A stretch of 64,000 nt of DNA from contig JAPYXD010000754.1 of NCBI GenBank assembly GCA_030998225.1, forward strand, positions 6,448,001 through 6,512,000, written 5' to 3'. Positions 55,601 through 59,512 of the stretch are shown piece after piece; the stretch's first letter is position 1; the number at the start of each line of letters is the position of its first letter. Position numbers and translations under genes: made by a program. This DNA is from Diplolepis rosae (Eukaryota > Arthropoda > Insecta > Hymenoptera > Diplolepididae). Under the pieces are notes generated by a model. It made no database searches. It had not been told where the DNA came from and worked only from the letters and a program-made list of their open reading frames with translations.

Positions 55601-56962
55601 TGATTGCACTCTCAGACTTAATGAATAGGGACCATGACATATTCTTAATTGAAGCCCTCAAATAAGAAGTGAAACCTCCAAGAGGCTGATCTCCACTTTA
55701 CAAGGAGACAAGGACCTACTTGATCCTGAAGTGGTTGTCATCAAAACTTGGTCATGGCTGATGGACTCCAGGTCTCTGGTCTCATGTGTGACTTTTTTCC
55801 CATTTGTTCTCTTAACTCGGAAGCTGCTACGACCACCGCTCCAAAAGTTGGCAATATTATCGACCGTTCTCGGCCTTAAGAACTTGGAGGAGTTTGCTGA
55901 AACTTTATCACGAAGAGGTTCTTCAACTCCACGAGATTCACATCGAGTATCGAAGCCAGTCTCATCAAGTTTATCCCTCGCACTTCTCAAAACGACCCTA
56001 TTAAACGAAAACTCGTTTTCTTCGCCAAGCCGTTCATAATTATTGTACTTTGTTTCTTCAATTTTTCTTGACTCTTCCCTTGTCCGACAACAGCTTCTTA
56101 AGCTTTTGTTGCTCCTTGAATTACGTCTTGTCACATCATTATTTTCCTTAAGAACCTCATTGTCTCCCAAAATAATATCATTTCTTTCTGAATCCACCAC
56201 AATGGTCAGCATTTCTGTCTTCTTTGAATCTAAACTATTTATCTCGGGATGATCATCTTTACTGGAATTTTTCTTGGTGGAATTCTCAACGTCGTCTAGA
56301 TCTTCAGGTTGTACCTCGTACAGGAAACTCGATACGGAAGAATCGATCGAGCTGTCCAAACAGAAAGTAGGGTTCTCATAGGAGTTGCATTGTCCACCCG
56401 GATGTATCGGATACAACTTTTCCCTAGATATTTTCTCAGCATCCTTAGGTTGAACTTCTCGAAGATGCTCGTAGTTCAGAGATTTACTGCTCTCTTGACT
56501 CTCGTGCTTTCCCGAAATTTTATCGTTATCCTGTGAGGTTTTTTTGTGTCTACCCATGATGCGATTGGTCAGAGAAAGCTTTTGCTTTAGATCCTTGGAT
56601 ATTTTGTTTGATTCTGTAATTTCGGAATTGAGGGAATGCGATTTCACGCCTGTTTTTTGTCCAGCTCTGCATTTTTCAGAAATCGGATCAGTCTTTTTTG
56701 ATTTTTCAAAGGATTCTACCTTTTTCTGGAGGAATGATAGACTCCATTGATTGCTTCTGGTTTCTGATGTCTTAGAATGTAACGAAACCGGCGACAAACT
56801 TCTATTCAAATTGAGGTTTGTATGGTTTCGAATCTTAGACATAAGCCTAACCGAAGCTCGAAAGGATTTGGTCCTCTTGAAAGTCGACAATCTGCTAGTC
56901 GAGGACCTGTGAGAGAGCAGTTCCATCTTCGGACTGGAGGATGTTCCTTTTTTAAATTTCAT
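16330..56962 (-). CDS. wake: wide awake / ANKFN1-type scaffold gene, 11 coding exons (whole span)
   Basis: Spliced minus-strand gene. Exons: 56962-55720, 51264-51118, 50866-50788, 43165-43062, 31459-31202, 29517-29215, 23046-22607, 22459-22080, 21981-21372, 19954-19175, 16665-16330. All introns are GT-AG; boundary phases 1,1,2,1,1,1,0,2,0,0 all agree and the sum is 4680 nt with no internal stop. Protein order: Ser/Lys/Arg-rich N-terminus (1-414), Gln-rich linker (415-463), ankyrin repeats (464-524), coiled linker (525-610), FN3 (about 611-710), conserved ANKFN1 core (712-1188), Ser-rich disordered region (1189-1448), Ras-association domain (1449-1559). Family knowledge: Drosophila WAKE acts in clock neurons to promote sleep onset and modulates the GABA-A receptor RDL; the vertebrate homologue is ANKFN1. 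The start is the ATG at 56962, with an in-frame TAA 14 codons upstream. Additional 5' exons or alternative first exons cannot be excluded. Introns total about 36 kb and are mostly transposon-derived. Confidence 0.9.
16666..18577. other. wake intron 10, unannotated part
   Basis: AT-rich intron sequence with long A and T runs. Nothing recognisable is seen apart from the fold-back element that follows. Confidence 0.5.
18578..19093. mobile_element. Tc1-like fold-back MITE, copy 1
   Basis: 516 bp, TA on both sides. The left end CACTACCGGTTAAAAGTTAA and the right end (reverse complement CATTACCGGTCAAAAGTTTA) continue as imperfect arms over about 230 bp with a short central loop. ACCGGTCAAAA ends are typical of Tc1-like elements. 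No transposase frame. It sits in wake intron 10. Confidence 0.75.
19175..19954 (-). CDS. wake: wake exon 10: Ser-rich disordered region
   Basis: Acceptor TTTTGACAG before 19954, donor GTAACT after 19175; both ends phase 0. The 260 codons are rich in Ser, Asn, Thr and Pro, with SPGRGSWPGP, many S-x-S and S-P sites and an acidic EEEKDEATLMPAPLPG end. No fold is recognised; phosphorylation-rich linkers are usual here in the family. The C-terminal GILQ joins directly to the Ras-association exon. Confidence 0.88.
20073..21356 (+). mobile_element. mariner transposon, irritans type, 1284 bp
   Basis: Inverted repeats of about 30 bp (ACACATCGTTCAATAAGTCC at the left end and its reverse complement at the right end) beside TA dinucleotides surround a transposase gene on the plus strand, antisense to wake. 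It lies in wake intron 9; without it that intron would be about 130 bp, in line with the neighbouring short introns. The right end is only 14 bp from the splice donor of exon 9. Confidence 0.95.
20252..21292 (+). pseudogene. mariner transposase with two compensating frameshifts
   Basis: From ATG 20252 (another in-frame ATG at 20243) the frame encodes the paired helix-turn-helix DNA-binding region (SGRPNE linker, WVSRLLT, a variant of the WVPHEL motif) and the first catalytic Asp in TMDETWIHH. The frame is lost near 20893, giving a TGA at 20918-20920, and regained near 20950. The second Asp (QDNAPFH) and third Asp (PYSPDLAPSD) follow in the original frame to the stop at 21290-21292; the pattern is DD34D. 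The sequence is of the irritans (Himar-like) subfamily. Confidence 0.9.
21372..21981 (-). CDS. wake: wake exon 9: conserved ANKFN1 core, part 3
   Basis: Acceptor ATTGTTGCAG, donor GTAAGT. It encodes AEEWDYL, an acidic low-complexity insert, then a helical region with VIDLTHDVSFLIAVPP, LPIQVFEMVHLNTYQKD, LSCILELDT and WKGARWLIDVITFARDRG. These match the WAKE/ANKFN1 C-terminal core. A mariner transposon begins 14 bp beyond the donor. Confidence 0.93.
22080..22459 (-). CDS. wake: wake exon 8: conserved ANKFN1 core, part 2
   Basis: Acceptor ATTCATTACAG, donor GTAAGT. The exon encodes DLGQLYYKPIRDIQGTLVF, a serine/tryptophan segment, then IAYHQVSN..LSKGLYLGYL and KMQSSVDLIQVVVP. These are family signature blocks. 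Only a 98-bp intron separates it from exon 9 and a 147-bp intron from exon 7, so this is the one compact part of the gene. Confidence 0.93.
22607..23046 (-). CDS. wake: wake exon 7: conserved ANKFN1 core, part 1
   Basis: Acceptor AATTTCAAG, donor GTTTGT. The 440 nt encode a basic linker, then F-x-K-N-L-R-R-G-V-F-L-A, VLVTNEDFLPVIEVDE and CTWDDVKTLRQDMEKS. These blocks are characteristic of the ANKFN1/WAKE family between FN3 and the C-terminus. The exon ends in phase 0. Function of this module is not established; it is the most conserved non-domain part of the family. Confidence 0.92.
23257..23328 (-). ncRNA. tRNA-like sequence in SINE unit (minus copy)
   Basis: Inverted copy of the 72-mer described at 23810-23881, with the same cloverleaf elements. 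It is probably a transcription start module of the repeat rather than a working tRNA. Confidence 0.6.
23810..23881 (+). ncRNA. tRNA-like sequence in SINE unit (plus copy)
   Basis: 72 nt fold as a cloverleaf: acceptor GCCTGTG/CGCAGTC with one mismatch, D arm GCTC/GAGC, anticodon stem TCGA/TCGA, T arm CTGGG/CCCAG with loop CTCGAAT. Box A (TAGCTCAGTGG) and box B-like (GGCTCGAATCC) pol III signals are present. The anticodon position reads GGC, but base 33 is C instead of U and no CCA-side context suggests a real gene. The anticodon arm most resembles tRNA-Cys; the source tRNA is uncertain. Confidence 0.65.
24462..24502 (-). ncRNA. hammerhead ribozyme motif, left end of palindrome
   Basis: On the minus strand CTGATGA is followed by a stem II GACTC/GAGTC (one extra G, loop CAATCT) and GAAAC, then GTTTGA. 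This is the hammerhead core order. Stem III would be only the CG pair shared between two copies, as in the minimal dimeric hammerheads known from Penelope-like elements. Confidence 0.65.
25994..26410 (-). pseudogene. Penelope-like GIY-YIG endonuclease domain (left arm)
   Basis: Minus-strand frame encoding VVYNIPCTGC, then NYIGTTKRPLKNRIREH and, later, DVKILDRSNFYKKRMTLEM and RTDIENLS. The Y-N-I-P-C / Y-I-G-T / R-x3-R order is the GIY-YIG domain of Penelope-like elements with its Cys pair. The reverse transcriptase is absent, so the copy is 5' truncated. Confidence 0.85.
26482..26900 (+). pseudogene. Penelope-like GIY-YIG endonuclease domain (right arm), frameshifted
   Basis: Plus-strand copy of the same domain, extending slightly further upstream (KLSGILKPFNIRIAP, the linker after RT). 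It is open to 26723 but loses frame near 26700, where a run of five C in the left arm is four C here, and it carries further stops. In-frame TGA upstream of 26482 also shows decay. Confidence 0.8.
28402..28444 (+). ncRNA. hammerhead ribozyme motif, right end of palindrome
   Basis: Mirror copy of the motif at 24462-24502, now on the plus strand: CTGATGA, stem II GACTC/GAGTC, GAAAC, GTTTGA. Confidence 0.65.
28577..28706. repeat. short MITE with CAGGGTGGCC ends
   Basis: CAGGGTGGCCGCTGGACCGG at the left end; the right end has CGGTCACCCTG and an ACCGGGAATTATTA segment in inverse order. A related half-element occurs at about 24119-24175 (CAGGGTGCCCACTGGACCGG). The two bracket the Penelope-like palindrome. 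Confidence 0.5.
28820..28862 (+). ncRNA. hammerhead ribozyme motif in a Penelope-like end
   Basis: CTGATGA, stem II GGCTC/GAGCC (loop CAATCA), GAAAC followed by GTC, a canonical cleavage triplet. It is followed by Penelope-like terminal sequence (CATTAGTGGACTTTAAACC). The host copy is a short terminal fragment at about 28770-28940. Confidence 0.6.
29215..29517 (-). CDS. wake: wake exon 6: fibronectin type III domain
   Basis: Acceptor TTAATTTCAG, donor GTAAGT. The 101 codons form a near-complete FN3 beta sandwich: a PPDMP start, a central F-K-V-Q-W-S strand, an I-D-G-L turn, then Q-R-Y-Y-F-R-A-A-A-G-N and P-S-T-P-A-Y at the end. The Trp of strand C and the Tyr/Leu core positions are present. 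Confidence 0.95.
29688..29945. repeat. AACCAA/TTGGTT-rich fold-back repeat
   Basis: TTTTGGTTGAA and TTCAACCAAAA words recur in both orientations; the left half is rich in TTGGTTGA and the right half in CAACCAAA. A shorter related patch is at 39556-39660. Precise ends were not found. Confidence 0.4.
30238..30812. mobile_element. 575-bp MITE with CCCGTGCAGAAATT ends
   Basis: CCCGTGCAGAAATT at the left end is matched by its reverse complement at the right end, with TA outside both ends (30236-30237 and 30813-30814). The interior has GGGCCCGATCGG / CCGATCCGGGCCC-type inverted words near both ends. It sits in wake intron 5. Confidence 0.7.
31202..31459 (-). CDS. wake: wake exon 5: helical linker between ankyrin and FN3 domains
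   Basis: Acceptor ACATTCCAG, donor GTGAGT. The 258 nt encode SLGSHLASLLSEAEHRVQEL, a Gly/Ser-rich stretch, then EEKQLALWERRARALRKMLL and GFDQA. This heptad-like helix and the W-x-R-R segment ahead of FN3 match the layout of ANKFN1 proteins. Phase continues into the FN3 exon. Confidence 0.92.
31485..31880 (+). repeat. CTGT-microsatellite-bearing dispersed repeat, copy 1
   Basis: Begins near CATTCTCATCATGGATGAGA, runs through GACCCCCTGAGTCAGAAAAA, a (TGTC)n tract at 31607-31633, GGAGCCGAAAAAGTAAGGAC and on to a long AT-rich tail. Partial copies occur at 42693-42960 (plus) and 41740-42220 (minus). No frame; non-autonomous nature inferred. Confidence 0.5.
31607..31633 (+). repeat. (TGTC)n microsatellite
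   Basis: About 6.5 uninterrupted copies of the tetranucleotide. Confidence 0.9.
31881..33417. other. unannotated part of wake intron 4
   Basis: Very AT-rich, with diffuse internal similarity: repeated phrases such as ATACGAAAAAACGTTAT followed by GTAGATCT/GTCTACA. Open frames at 32832-33041 (plus) and 33085-33279 (minus) have no motifs. Confidence 0.4.
33420..33696. mobile_element. 277-bp MITE with CAC(A/G)GGAAAAAATAG ends
   Basis: CACAGAAAAAAATAGTTCAA at the left end matches the reverse complement of the right end (CACGGGAAAAAATAGTTCAA); TA lies outside each end. Inner arms repeat TTTTCCAAAACTnTGTTCCG in both orientations. Confidence 0.7.
33797..34163. repeat. GGTCTGGC-rich fold-back element
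   Basis: Ends CCCATGTGGAAAAATTTCAT and the reverse complement of the right end CCCGTGTGGAAAATTTTCAT. The interior is dominated by GGTCTGGC and GCCAGACC words and by GTGACTAACCAGCC-like repeats. It is GC-rich compared with the intron. Confidence 0.65.
34164..35406. other. unannotated intron sequence with two related modules
   Basis: Phrases around ACTTTAAACGCGT(T/G)TTTTCT, GAAAC(G/T)GAC and AAATCGG recur near 34250 and 34965, suggesting an old duplication of about 720 bp. No gene seen. Confidence 0.35.
35407..36440. repeat. 12-bp minisatellite (GTAGTTTACGAC) in alternating orientations
   Basis: Blocks of GTAGTTTACGAC variants run plus at 35415-35470, minus at 35697-35830, plus at 35855-35995, minus at 36220-36310 and plus at 36340-36435. 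A spacer beginning GAATTATTTGTTCCGATATT occurs at 35470 and again at 35997, so a module of 527 bp is duplicated. Neighbouring opposite blocks could pair as long hairpins. It lies in wake intron 4. Confidence 0.75.
37133..37169 (-). ncRNA. hammerhead ribozyme motif
   Basis: Minus strand: ATCA, CTGATGA, stem II GACTT/GAGTC (loop CGATCA), GAAAC, GTTTGAAAG. Core bases intact. Confidence 0.6.
37862..38724. mobile_element. Tc1-like fold-back MITE, copy 2
   Basis: 863 bp flanked by TA. Ends CAGTACCGGTCAGAATTGTC and its inverse; the arms share CCGGCCACCTGTTTTTCGAT and extend through TTTCTGCAATAACTTC to a central AT-rich loop. Inserted in the right arm of the Penelope-like palindrome, so it is younger. 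Closely related to the element at 53983. Confidence 0.8.
38762..38796 (+). ncRNA. hammerhead-like motif with altered GAAA(C) flank
   Basis: ATCA, CTGATGA, stem II GACTT/GAGTC, GAAA followed by G rather than C (GAAAGTTTG). The loss of the CG step probably prevents the dimeric stem III. Confidence 0.45.
39184..39453. repeat. ATCAGT-family MITE
   Basis: Left end ACTCTCTAAATCTGAATTAG; interior with repeated TTTCACTGATTnATCAGTGG words in both orientations; right end with ATTTAGACTGATTCAGGTTT is diverged. Confidence 0.65.
39454..41085. other. unannotated intron sequence
   Basis: No gene. GCGGCAAAATTGGCGC occurs near 39950 and again near 40310, with related GTTGGCAC/ATTGGCGC words between, hinting at a decayed repeat unit of about 360 bp. 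An AACCAA/TTGGTT patch at 39556-39660 is noted elsewhere. Confidence 0.35.
41388..41725. repeat. 80-bp tandem repeat and CCAGTACTGG-rich fold-back
   Basis: GGGCCGGACACTGG begins units at 41391 and 41471, and GGGCCAAGC begins a third at 41551: a period of 80 bp containing GTTTGCCGGAGTAATGCCGA. Downstream, GGTCCAGTAA and GTGCCAGTACTGGGA words follow. The overlapping open frames on the minus strand have no domain and reflect the repeats. Confidence 0.65.
42339..42608. mobile_element. ATCAGT-family MITE, 270 bp, TA-flanked
   Basis: Ends CTCTCTAAATATGAATCAGA and, inverted, CTCTCTAAATCTGAATCAGT, with TA immediately outside both (42337-42338 and 42609-42610). Inner arms repeat CACTGATT and AATCAGTG. 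It sits between two oppositely oriented copies of the CTGT-bearing repeat. Confidence 0.8.
42693..42960 (+). repeat. CTGT-bearing dispersed repeat, copy 3 (lacks the CTGT tract)
   Basis: CATTCTCATCATGGATGGGA through GACCCCCTGAGTCAGAAAAA and the AT tail match the copy at 31485; the microsatellite and following 100 bp are missing. The inverted copy at 41740-42220 holds the complementary part. Confidence 0.5.
43062..43165 (-). CDS. wake: wake exon 4: second ankyrin repeat
   Basis: Polypyrimidine tract plus CTTTCAG acceptor, donor GTGAGT. The exon encodes SDGLSPLDVAVLSNN then LAKMLVTFGA, a textbook ankyrin repeat (G-x-(T/S)-P-L-(D/H)-x-A). It is followed by AQEGNQ, where the next exon starts. 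An 11.6-kb intron of nested repeats separates it from exon 5. Confidence 0.92.
43290..45215. other. unannotated part of wake intron 3
   Basis: AT-rich. A half-element with GGCCATTGATCAACCAGACC next to CACGTG at 43291 is related to the element at 63364. No gene; open frames at 44631-44819 and 44908-45156 (minus) have no motifs. Confidence 0.35.
45216..45374. repeat. 159-bp near-perfect palindrome
   Basis: ACTGGAGTACTTAAAATATG and its inverse enclose CTTGTATTTAATATATC-type arms and AAGGAAAGTTTGGATATATT paired to its complement, with a loop of about 12 bases near 45300. No coding. Confidence 0.8.
45441..45484 (+). ncRNA. hammerhead ribozyme motif in a Penelope-like end fragment
   Basis: ATCA, CTGATGA, stem II GGCTC/GAGCC (loop CGATCA), GAAAC, GTTTGAT. 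The ATCA before the core can pair with TGAT after it as stem I. The host fragment is about 45417-45535 (TGGACCCTAAAGCCAATTTT). Confidence 0.65.
46379..47044. mobile_element. TTAA-flanked palindromic MITE, copy 1
   Basis: TTAA lies outside both ends (46375-46378 and 47045-47048). Ends GGTAGTTCGTTCACGAAAAT and its inverse; the arms of about 300 bp match nearly throughout (AGGGCTAATTTGAAAGAGAA, TTTTATTTTTGCCCAAAC). TTAA duplication suggests piggyBac-type mobilisation. No frame. Confidence 0.8.
47049..49270. other. unannotated part of wake intron 3
   Basis: AT-rich. CTAGGGCGCGCGATTTCAT at 47422 resembles CTAGGGCGCGCGATTCGAT at 41226, each beside CTTCGCGCTT/CTTTGCGCTC words. No gene. Confidence 0.35.
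49275..50213. repeat. 255-bp tandem repeat, about 3.6 units, each with two hairpins
   Basis: Units start with ATAGTATATTTCGTATCA near 49275, 49530, 49788 and 50045. In each unit CGTATCAnGTGCGGAAAGGC pairs with GTTCCGCACGTGATACG about 35 bases on, and AGTTAGCCGAGTCGGTGTCG pairs with GACACCGACAAGGCTAACTT about 110 bases on, the second stem containing GTTGATTTTCC / GGAAAATCAAC. Both stems stay paired where units differ. Open frames across it are not persuasive. It lies in wake intron 3. Confidence 0.8.
50788..50866 (-). CDS. wake: wake exon 3: first ankyrin repeat
   Basis: Acceptor TTTTACAG and donor GTAAGT. The 79-nt exon encodes an LFAAVEHGHLDKA-type helix pair followed by ILES and VDVN, the start of the ANKFN1 ankyrin block. 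In the family this block is thought to be a protein-interaction surface. Two bases are left at the 3' end and combine in phase with exon 4. Confidence 0.9.
51118..51264 (-). CDS. wake: wake exon 2: Gln-rich linker before the ankyrin repeats
   Basis: Acceptor ...GGACAG before 51264 and donor GTATAT after 51118. The 147-nt exon enters and leaves with one base left over. It encodes a short segment with a run of six glutamines (CAG/CAA) followed by Leu/Asn/His-rich sequence. Upstream of the acceptor the same frame becomes hydrophobic intron-like sequence, which supports the boundary. The exon has no recognisable fold; a rapidly evolving linker is likely. Confidence 0.65.
51686..51921. repeat. ATCAGT-family MITE
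   Basis: Preceded by TA; left end CTCTCTAAATCTGAATCAGT, right end GACTGCTTCAGATTTAGAGAG running into a short GA tract that hides the right flank. Inner words TTCACTGATTAATCAGTGAA in both orientations. Located in wake intron 1, close to exon 2. Confidence 0.75.
52292..52626. mobile_element. 335-bp TTAA-flanked MITE, second family
   Basis: TTAA outside both ends (52288-52291 and 52627-52630). Ends GGCCATGTCTTACTTATCCG and its inverse with about 40 bp of matching; the interior is AT-rich. The plus-strand frame at 52284-52565 is within it and has no motif. Confidence 0.75.
53092..53685. mobile_element. TTAA-flanked palindromic MITE, copy 2
   Basis: Same family as 46379-47044, with TTAA at 53088-53091 and 53686-53689. 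It is inserted between CTTTAGGGTCCAAAAATG and CAAACGTTTCGAC, that is, inside a Penelope-like terminal fragment (about 53050-53780). Confidence 0.8.
53983..54804. mobile_element. Tc1-like fold-back MITE, copy 3
   Basis: About 822 bp with TA on both sides. Ends CACTACGGGTCAAAATTTTA and inverse TACTACCGGTCAAAATTGTG; arms contain AACCACC/GGTGGT and TTGCAATA phrases as in the copy at 37862. A (TA)n run follows the right end. Confidence 0.7.
55134..55174 (+). ncRNA. hammerhead ribozyme motif with canonical GUC site
   Basis: ATCA, CTGATGA, stem II GGCTC/GAGCC (loop CGATCT), GAAAC, GTC, TGAT. Stem I can form between ATCA and TGAT, and GTC is the preferred cleavage triplet, making this the best-preserved copy. 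The host fragment spans about 55105-55260, ending TCAATACAACCTATAC. Confidence 0.7.
55720..56962 (-). CDS. wake: wake exon 1: N-terminal low-complexity region
   Basis: Open for 434 codons from ATG 56962; an in-frame TAA at 57004-57002 supports this start. The chosen donor is GTAGGT after 55720, leaving one base (A), which gives a sense codon with exon 2. The encoded 414 residues are rich in Ser, Lys, Arg and Asn, with no recognised fold. They include basic Ser/Arg stretches near the N-terminus and acidic patches in the middle, as expected for a disordered scaffold tail. Assignment to wake rests on strand, phase and position, not on a domain. A second donor (GTAAAG after 55702) has the same phase but would create TAG when joined to exon 2; it could only be used if exon 2 is skipped. 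Confidence 0.75.
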
Positions 56963-57583
56963 TTGAAGACTGGATTCTTTTTGTTTGATTATTCTAGTAT
57001 TTTACTTTTTAGTTTAGAACTAAAAATAAATATATATCTAATCTTTTTCAACAGTGTTTTATCTCTTTGGTAGAATCTTTCTTGGTCAAATCTTTGGATT
57101 GGAAAAGCTGAAAATTAAGGGAAATTCAGTTTTAGAGTATTTTATTTAGTTTTTGAAATGATCACTTCTTTCTGAAAAGCTTCAAATATGTCCTCTTTGA
57201 TTAAAATCAGTATTCGTAGCTTTAATACGTTTTGTGAATTTTTATTATAGTAGAAATTAATATTGAATAGGACTTATATCGACCTTTAGTATTAATATTA
57301 AATGTTGTTGATGTTCTTAGTTAGCTTTAGGGTGCAGAAAAGATGTAACTCAAAATTTTGTATTTTCAAACGTTTTCACTCAGATTGGAGCCCTCATCAG
57401 TGAGAATTTATTTCTATAAAAAATACAAAAGGAAGAAACTTAAAAAATTGCACGTGTGACGGATAAACATTGTGGTAAAAATGATATAAAAGAATTGCAC
57501 GTGTGAAACTATAAAATTGGTTTGAATAACTAGATTCACAAAGTAAAGAATGTACAAAAAAAATTTTCTATAAAAAAACAGGG

Positions 57584-58192
57584 AAAAATAGATAATTTTG
57601 CTTTCAAGAATAGCAATATTATTAATGAAGGGCTATTTTGGAAGAGAAAAGATAATTTTACATGAAAAAAATTTGAAACACAAAAAAATAATTTTATTAA
57701 TAAATTTTATTTTTGACCCAACTTTTTTTCTTATCGCTTCTTACCAAATTTTGAAAAATTATGCGATTCTAATAAATCATAAATCATTTTTTCAGAGAAA
57801 AGATTTTCCAAAACTTCACCGTTTCTGATTTTTAATAATAAATTCTTTAATGACTGAAACCATTACAAAAAAATTTTCCCAAACGAAATTTTTATAAACA
57901 AATTGCTGAATTTGATAATAATTTATTCATTTTCGAACATTGAAAATGATTAAGCTGTAGGGAATCTTTTTCTTGAAAAAGTGATTTGTAATTGATTAAA
58001 ATCGCATAATTTTTTAAAATTTGGTTAGAAGCGATATGAAAAAAAGTTGGGGCAAAAATGAAATTTATTAATAAAATTATTTTTCTGTATTTCAAATTTT
58101 TTAATGGAAATTAATCTTTTCTCTTTCAAAATAGCCCTTCAATAATAATATTGCAATTATTCAAAGCAAAATTATCTATTTTTGCCTGAGGT
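57584..58192. repeat. TTAA-family MITE, copy 3, without outer ends
   Basis: AAAATAGATAATTTTGCTTT to its inverse matches the inner part of copies 46379 and 53092, but the outer GGTAGTTCGTTCACG of the left arm and most of the right are absent. Confidence 0.65.
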
Positions 58193-59114
58193 CTGAATAA
58201 CTAAATTCACAAAATAAAAACTGTACAAAAAAATTTTCTATAAAAATACAAAGGGAAGAAACTTAAAAAATTGCACATGTGACGTAAACATTGTGATAAA
58301 AATGATATAAAAGATTTGAATGTGTGAAACACTAAAGTTGGTCTAAATAACTAAATTTTCAAAACAAAAATAGTACAAAAAATTTTTCTATAAAAATACA
58401 AAGGGAAGAAACTTAAAAAATTGCACGTGTGATAGAGAGATAGAAGTTTTTATAAATTTGAGGATTAAAAAAAATAAATCATTGTATTGGAACTTGTTTC
58501 AGTCACTTTTATCCGATTTCCACAAAATAAAAAATGTATTTAAAATTCATTGAAATTTTTCATAAAAATAATTTTTGTCTTTTTTTTTGTGAATTCAGTT
58601 ATTTAGACCGATTGTATAGTTTTCACACGTACAATACATTTATATCGTTTATTACCACAATGCTTTATCCGTTACACGTGCAATTTGTTAAGTTTCTTCC
58701 ATTTGTATATTTATAAAAAAAATAAAAATGTTTGTACAGTTTTTATTTTGTGAATTTAGTTATTTAGACCAATTTTATAGTTTCACACATATAACTCGTT
58801 TATATCGTTTTTTACCACAATTTTTATCCGTCACACGTGCAATTTTTTAAGCTTCTTCCCTTCGTATTTTTATAGAAAATTTTTTTGTACTGTCTTTGTT
58901 TTGAAAATTTAGTTATTTAGACCAATTTTAGTGTTTCACACGTTCAAATCTTTTATATCATTTTTACCACAATGTTTATGTCACGCGTGCAATTTTGTAA
59001 GTTTCTTCCTTTTGTATTTTTTATAAAAATAAATTTTCACTGATGAGAACTCCTATCTGATTCGAAAAGTTTGAAAATATGAAACTGAGTTACATTTTTT
59101 CTGCACCCTAAAGC

Positions 59115-59509
59115 CAACTAAGAACATAAACATTATTTAAAGAATTTGAAAACCTTTCTGTGGAAAAAATGACGCTTTCGACTGCGCTGGGATTCGAGCC
59201 CAGGTCTTTCGATTGCCGGTCGACTGCTCTGACCACTGAGCTACACAGGCGTCCGACATCTCCTTCTCCACAGGAAGATCTCCTTATATCGCCTAGTGGC
59301 TCAGCCTTGCGGCTGTAAATGATTTCAAATTAATTAGTTGAGTTTGAAATATTGAATTTATTTGCATTATTTGCGATATAAGAGTTTGAGATTGTCTACG
59401 AGGACACCTGTCGACAACGTATCCTATCTGATACGCGACTAGTGATCCTCCGATAATGTAGGCAGTGACAAAAATTTCAAACTCAACTAAGAACATAAAC
59501 ATTATTTAA
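59115..59509. mobile_element. tRNA-derived SINE-like insertion, second copy, internally inverted
   Basis: A 26-bp direct repeat beginning CAACTAAGAACATAAACATT flanks it (59115-59140 and 59484-59509; part may belong to the element). Left part holds the tRNA-like unit on the minus strand; after TTAGTTGAGTTTGAAAT (near 59350) the tail part is in the opposite orientation. 5' inversions of this kind arise by twin priming during LINE-driven insertion. It sits in a Penelope-like palindrome. Confidence 0.65.
59179..59250 (-). ncRNA. tRNA-like sequence in SINE unit
   Basis: 72-mer nearly identical to those at 23257 and 23810, with the same A and B boxes; one base in the D-arm region differs (TGACC instead of TAACC on the plus strand). 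Confidence 0.6.
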
Positions 59510-59512
59510 TAT

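Larger units (their letters stand above)
57288..59512. mobile_element. Penelope-like palindrome upstream of wake, with nested insertions
   Basis: Left end GACTTATATCGACCTTTAG and CTTTAGGGTGCAGAAAAG; the right end mirrors them near 59100-59130 and continues beyond the SINE-like insertion. Arms contain tandem units of GCACGTGTGACGGATAAACA. A TTAA-family MITE core occupies 57584-58192, and a SINE-like copy interrupts the right end. Hammerhead motifs at both ends (57371-57404 minus, 59036-59075 plus) are degenerate (GAAAA, broken stem II). No endonuclease coding remains. Confidence 0.65.

Noticed and set aside
55731..57073. Several plus-strand frames of 68-102 codons
   Set aside because: All lie antisense to or beside wake exon 1 and have no domain; the minus-strand frame is much longer and splices in phase.
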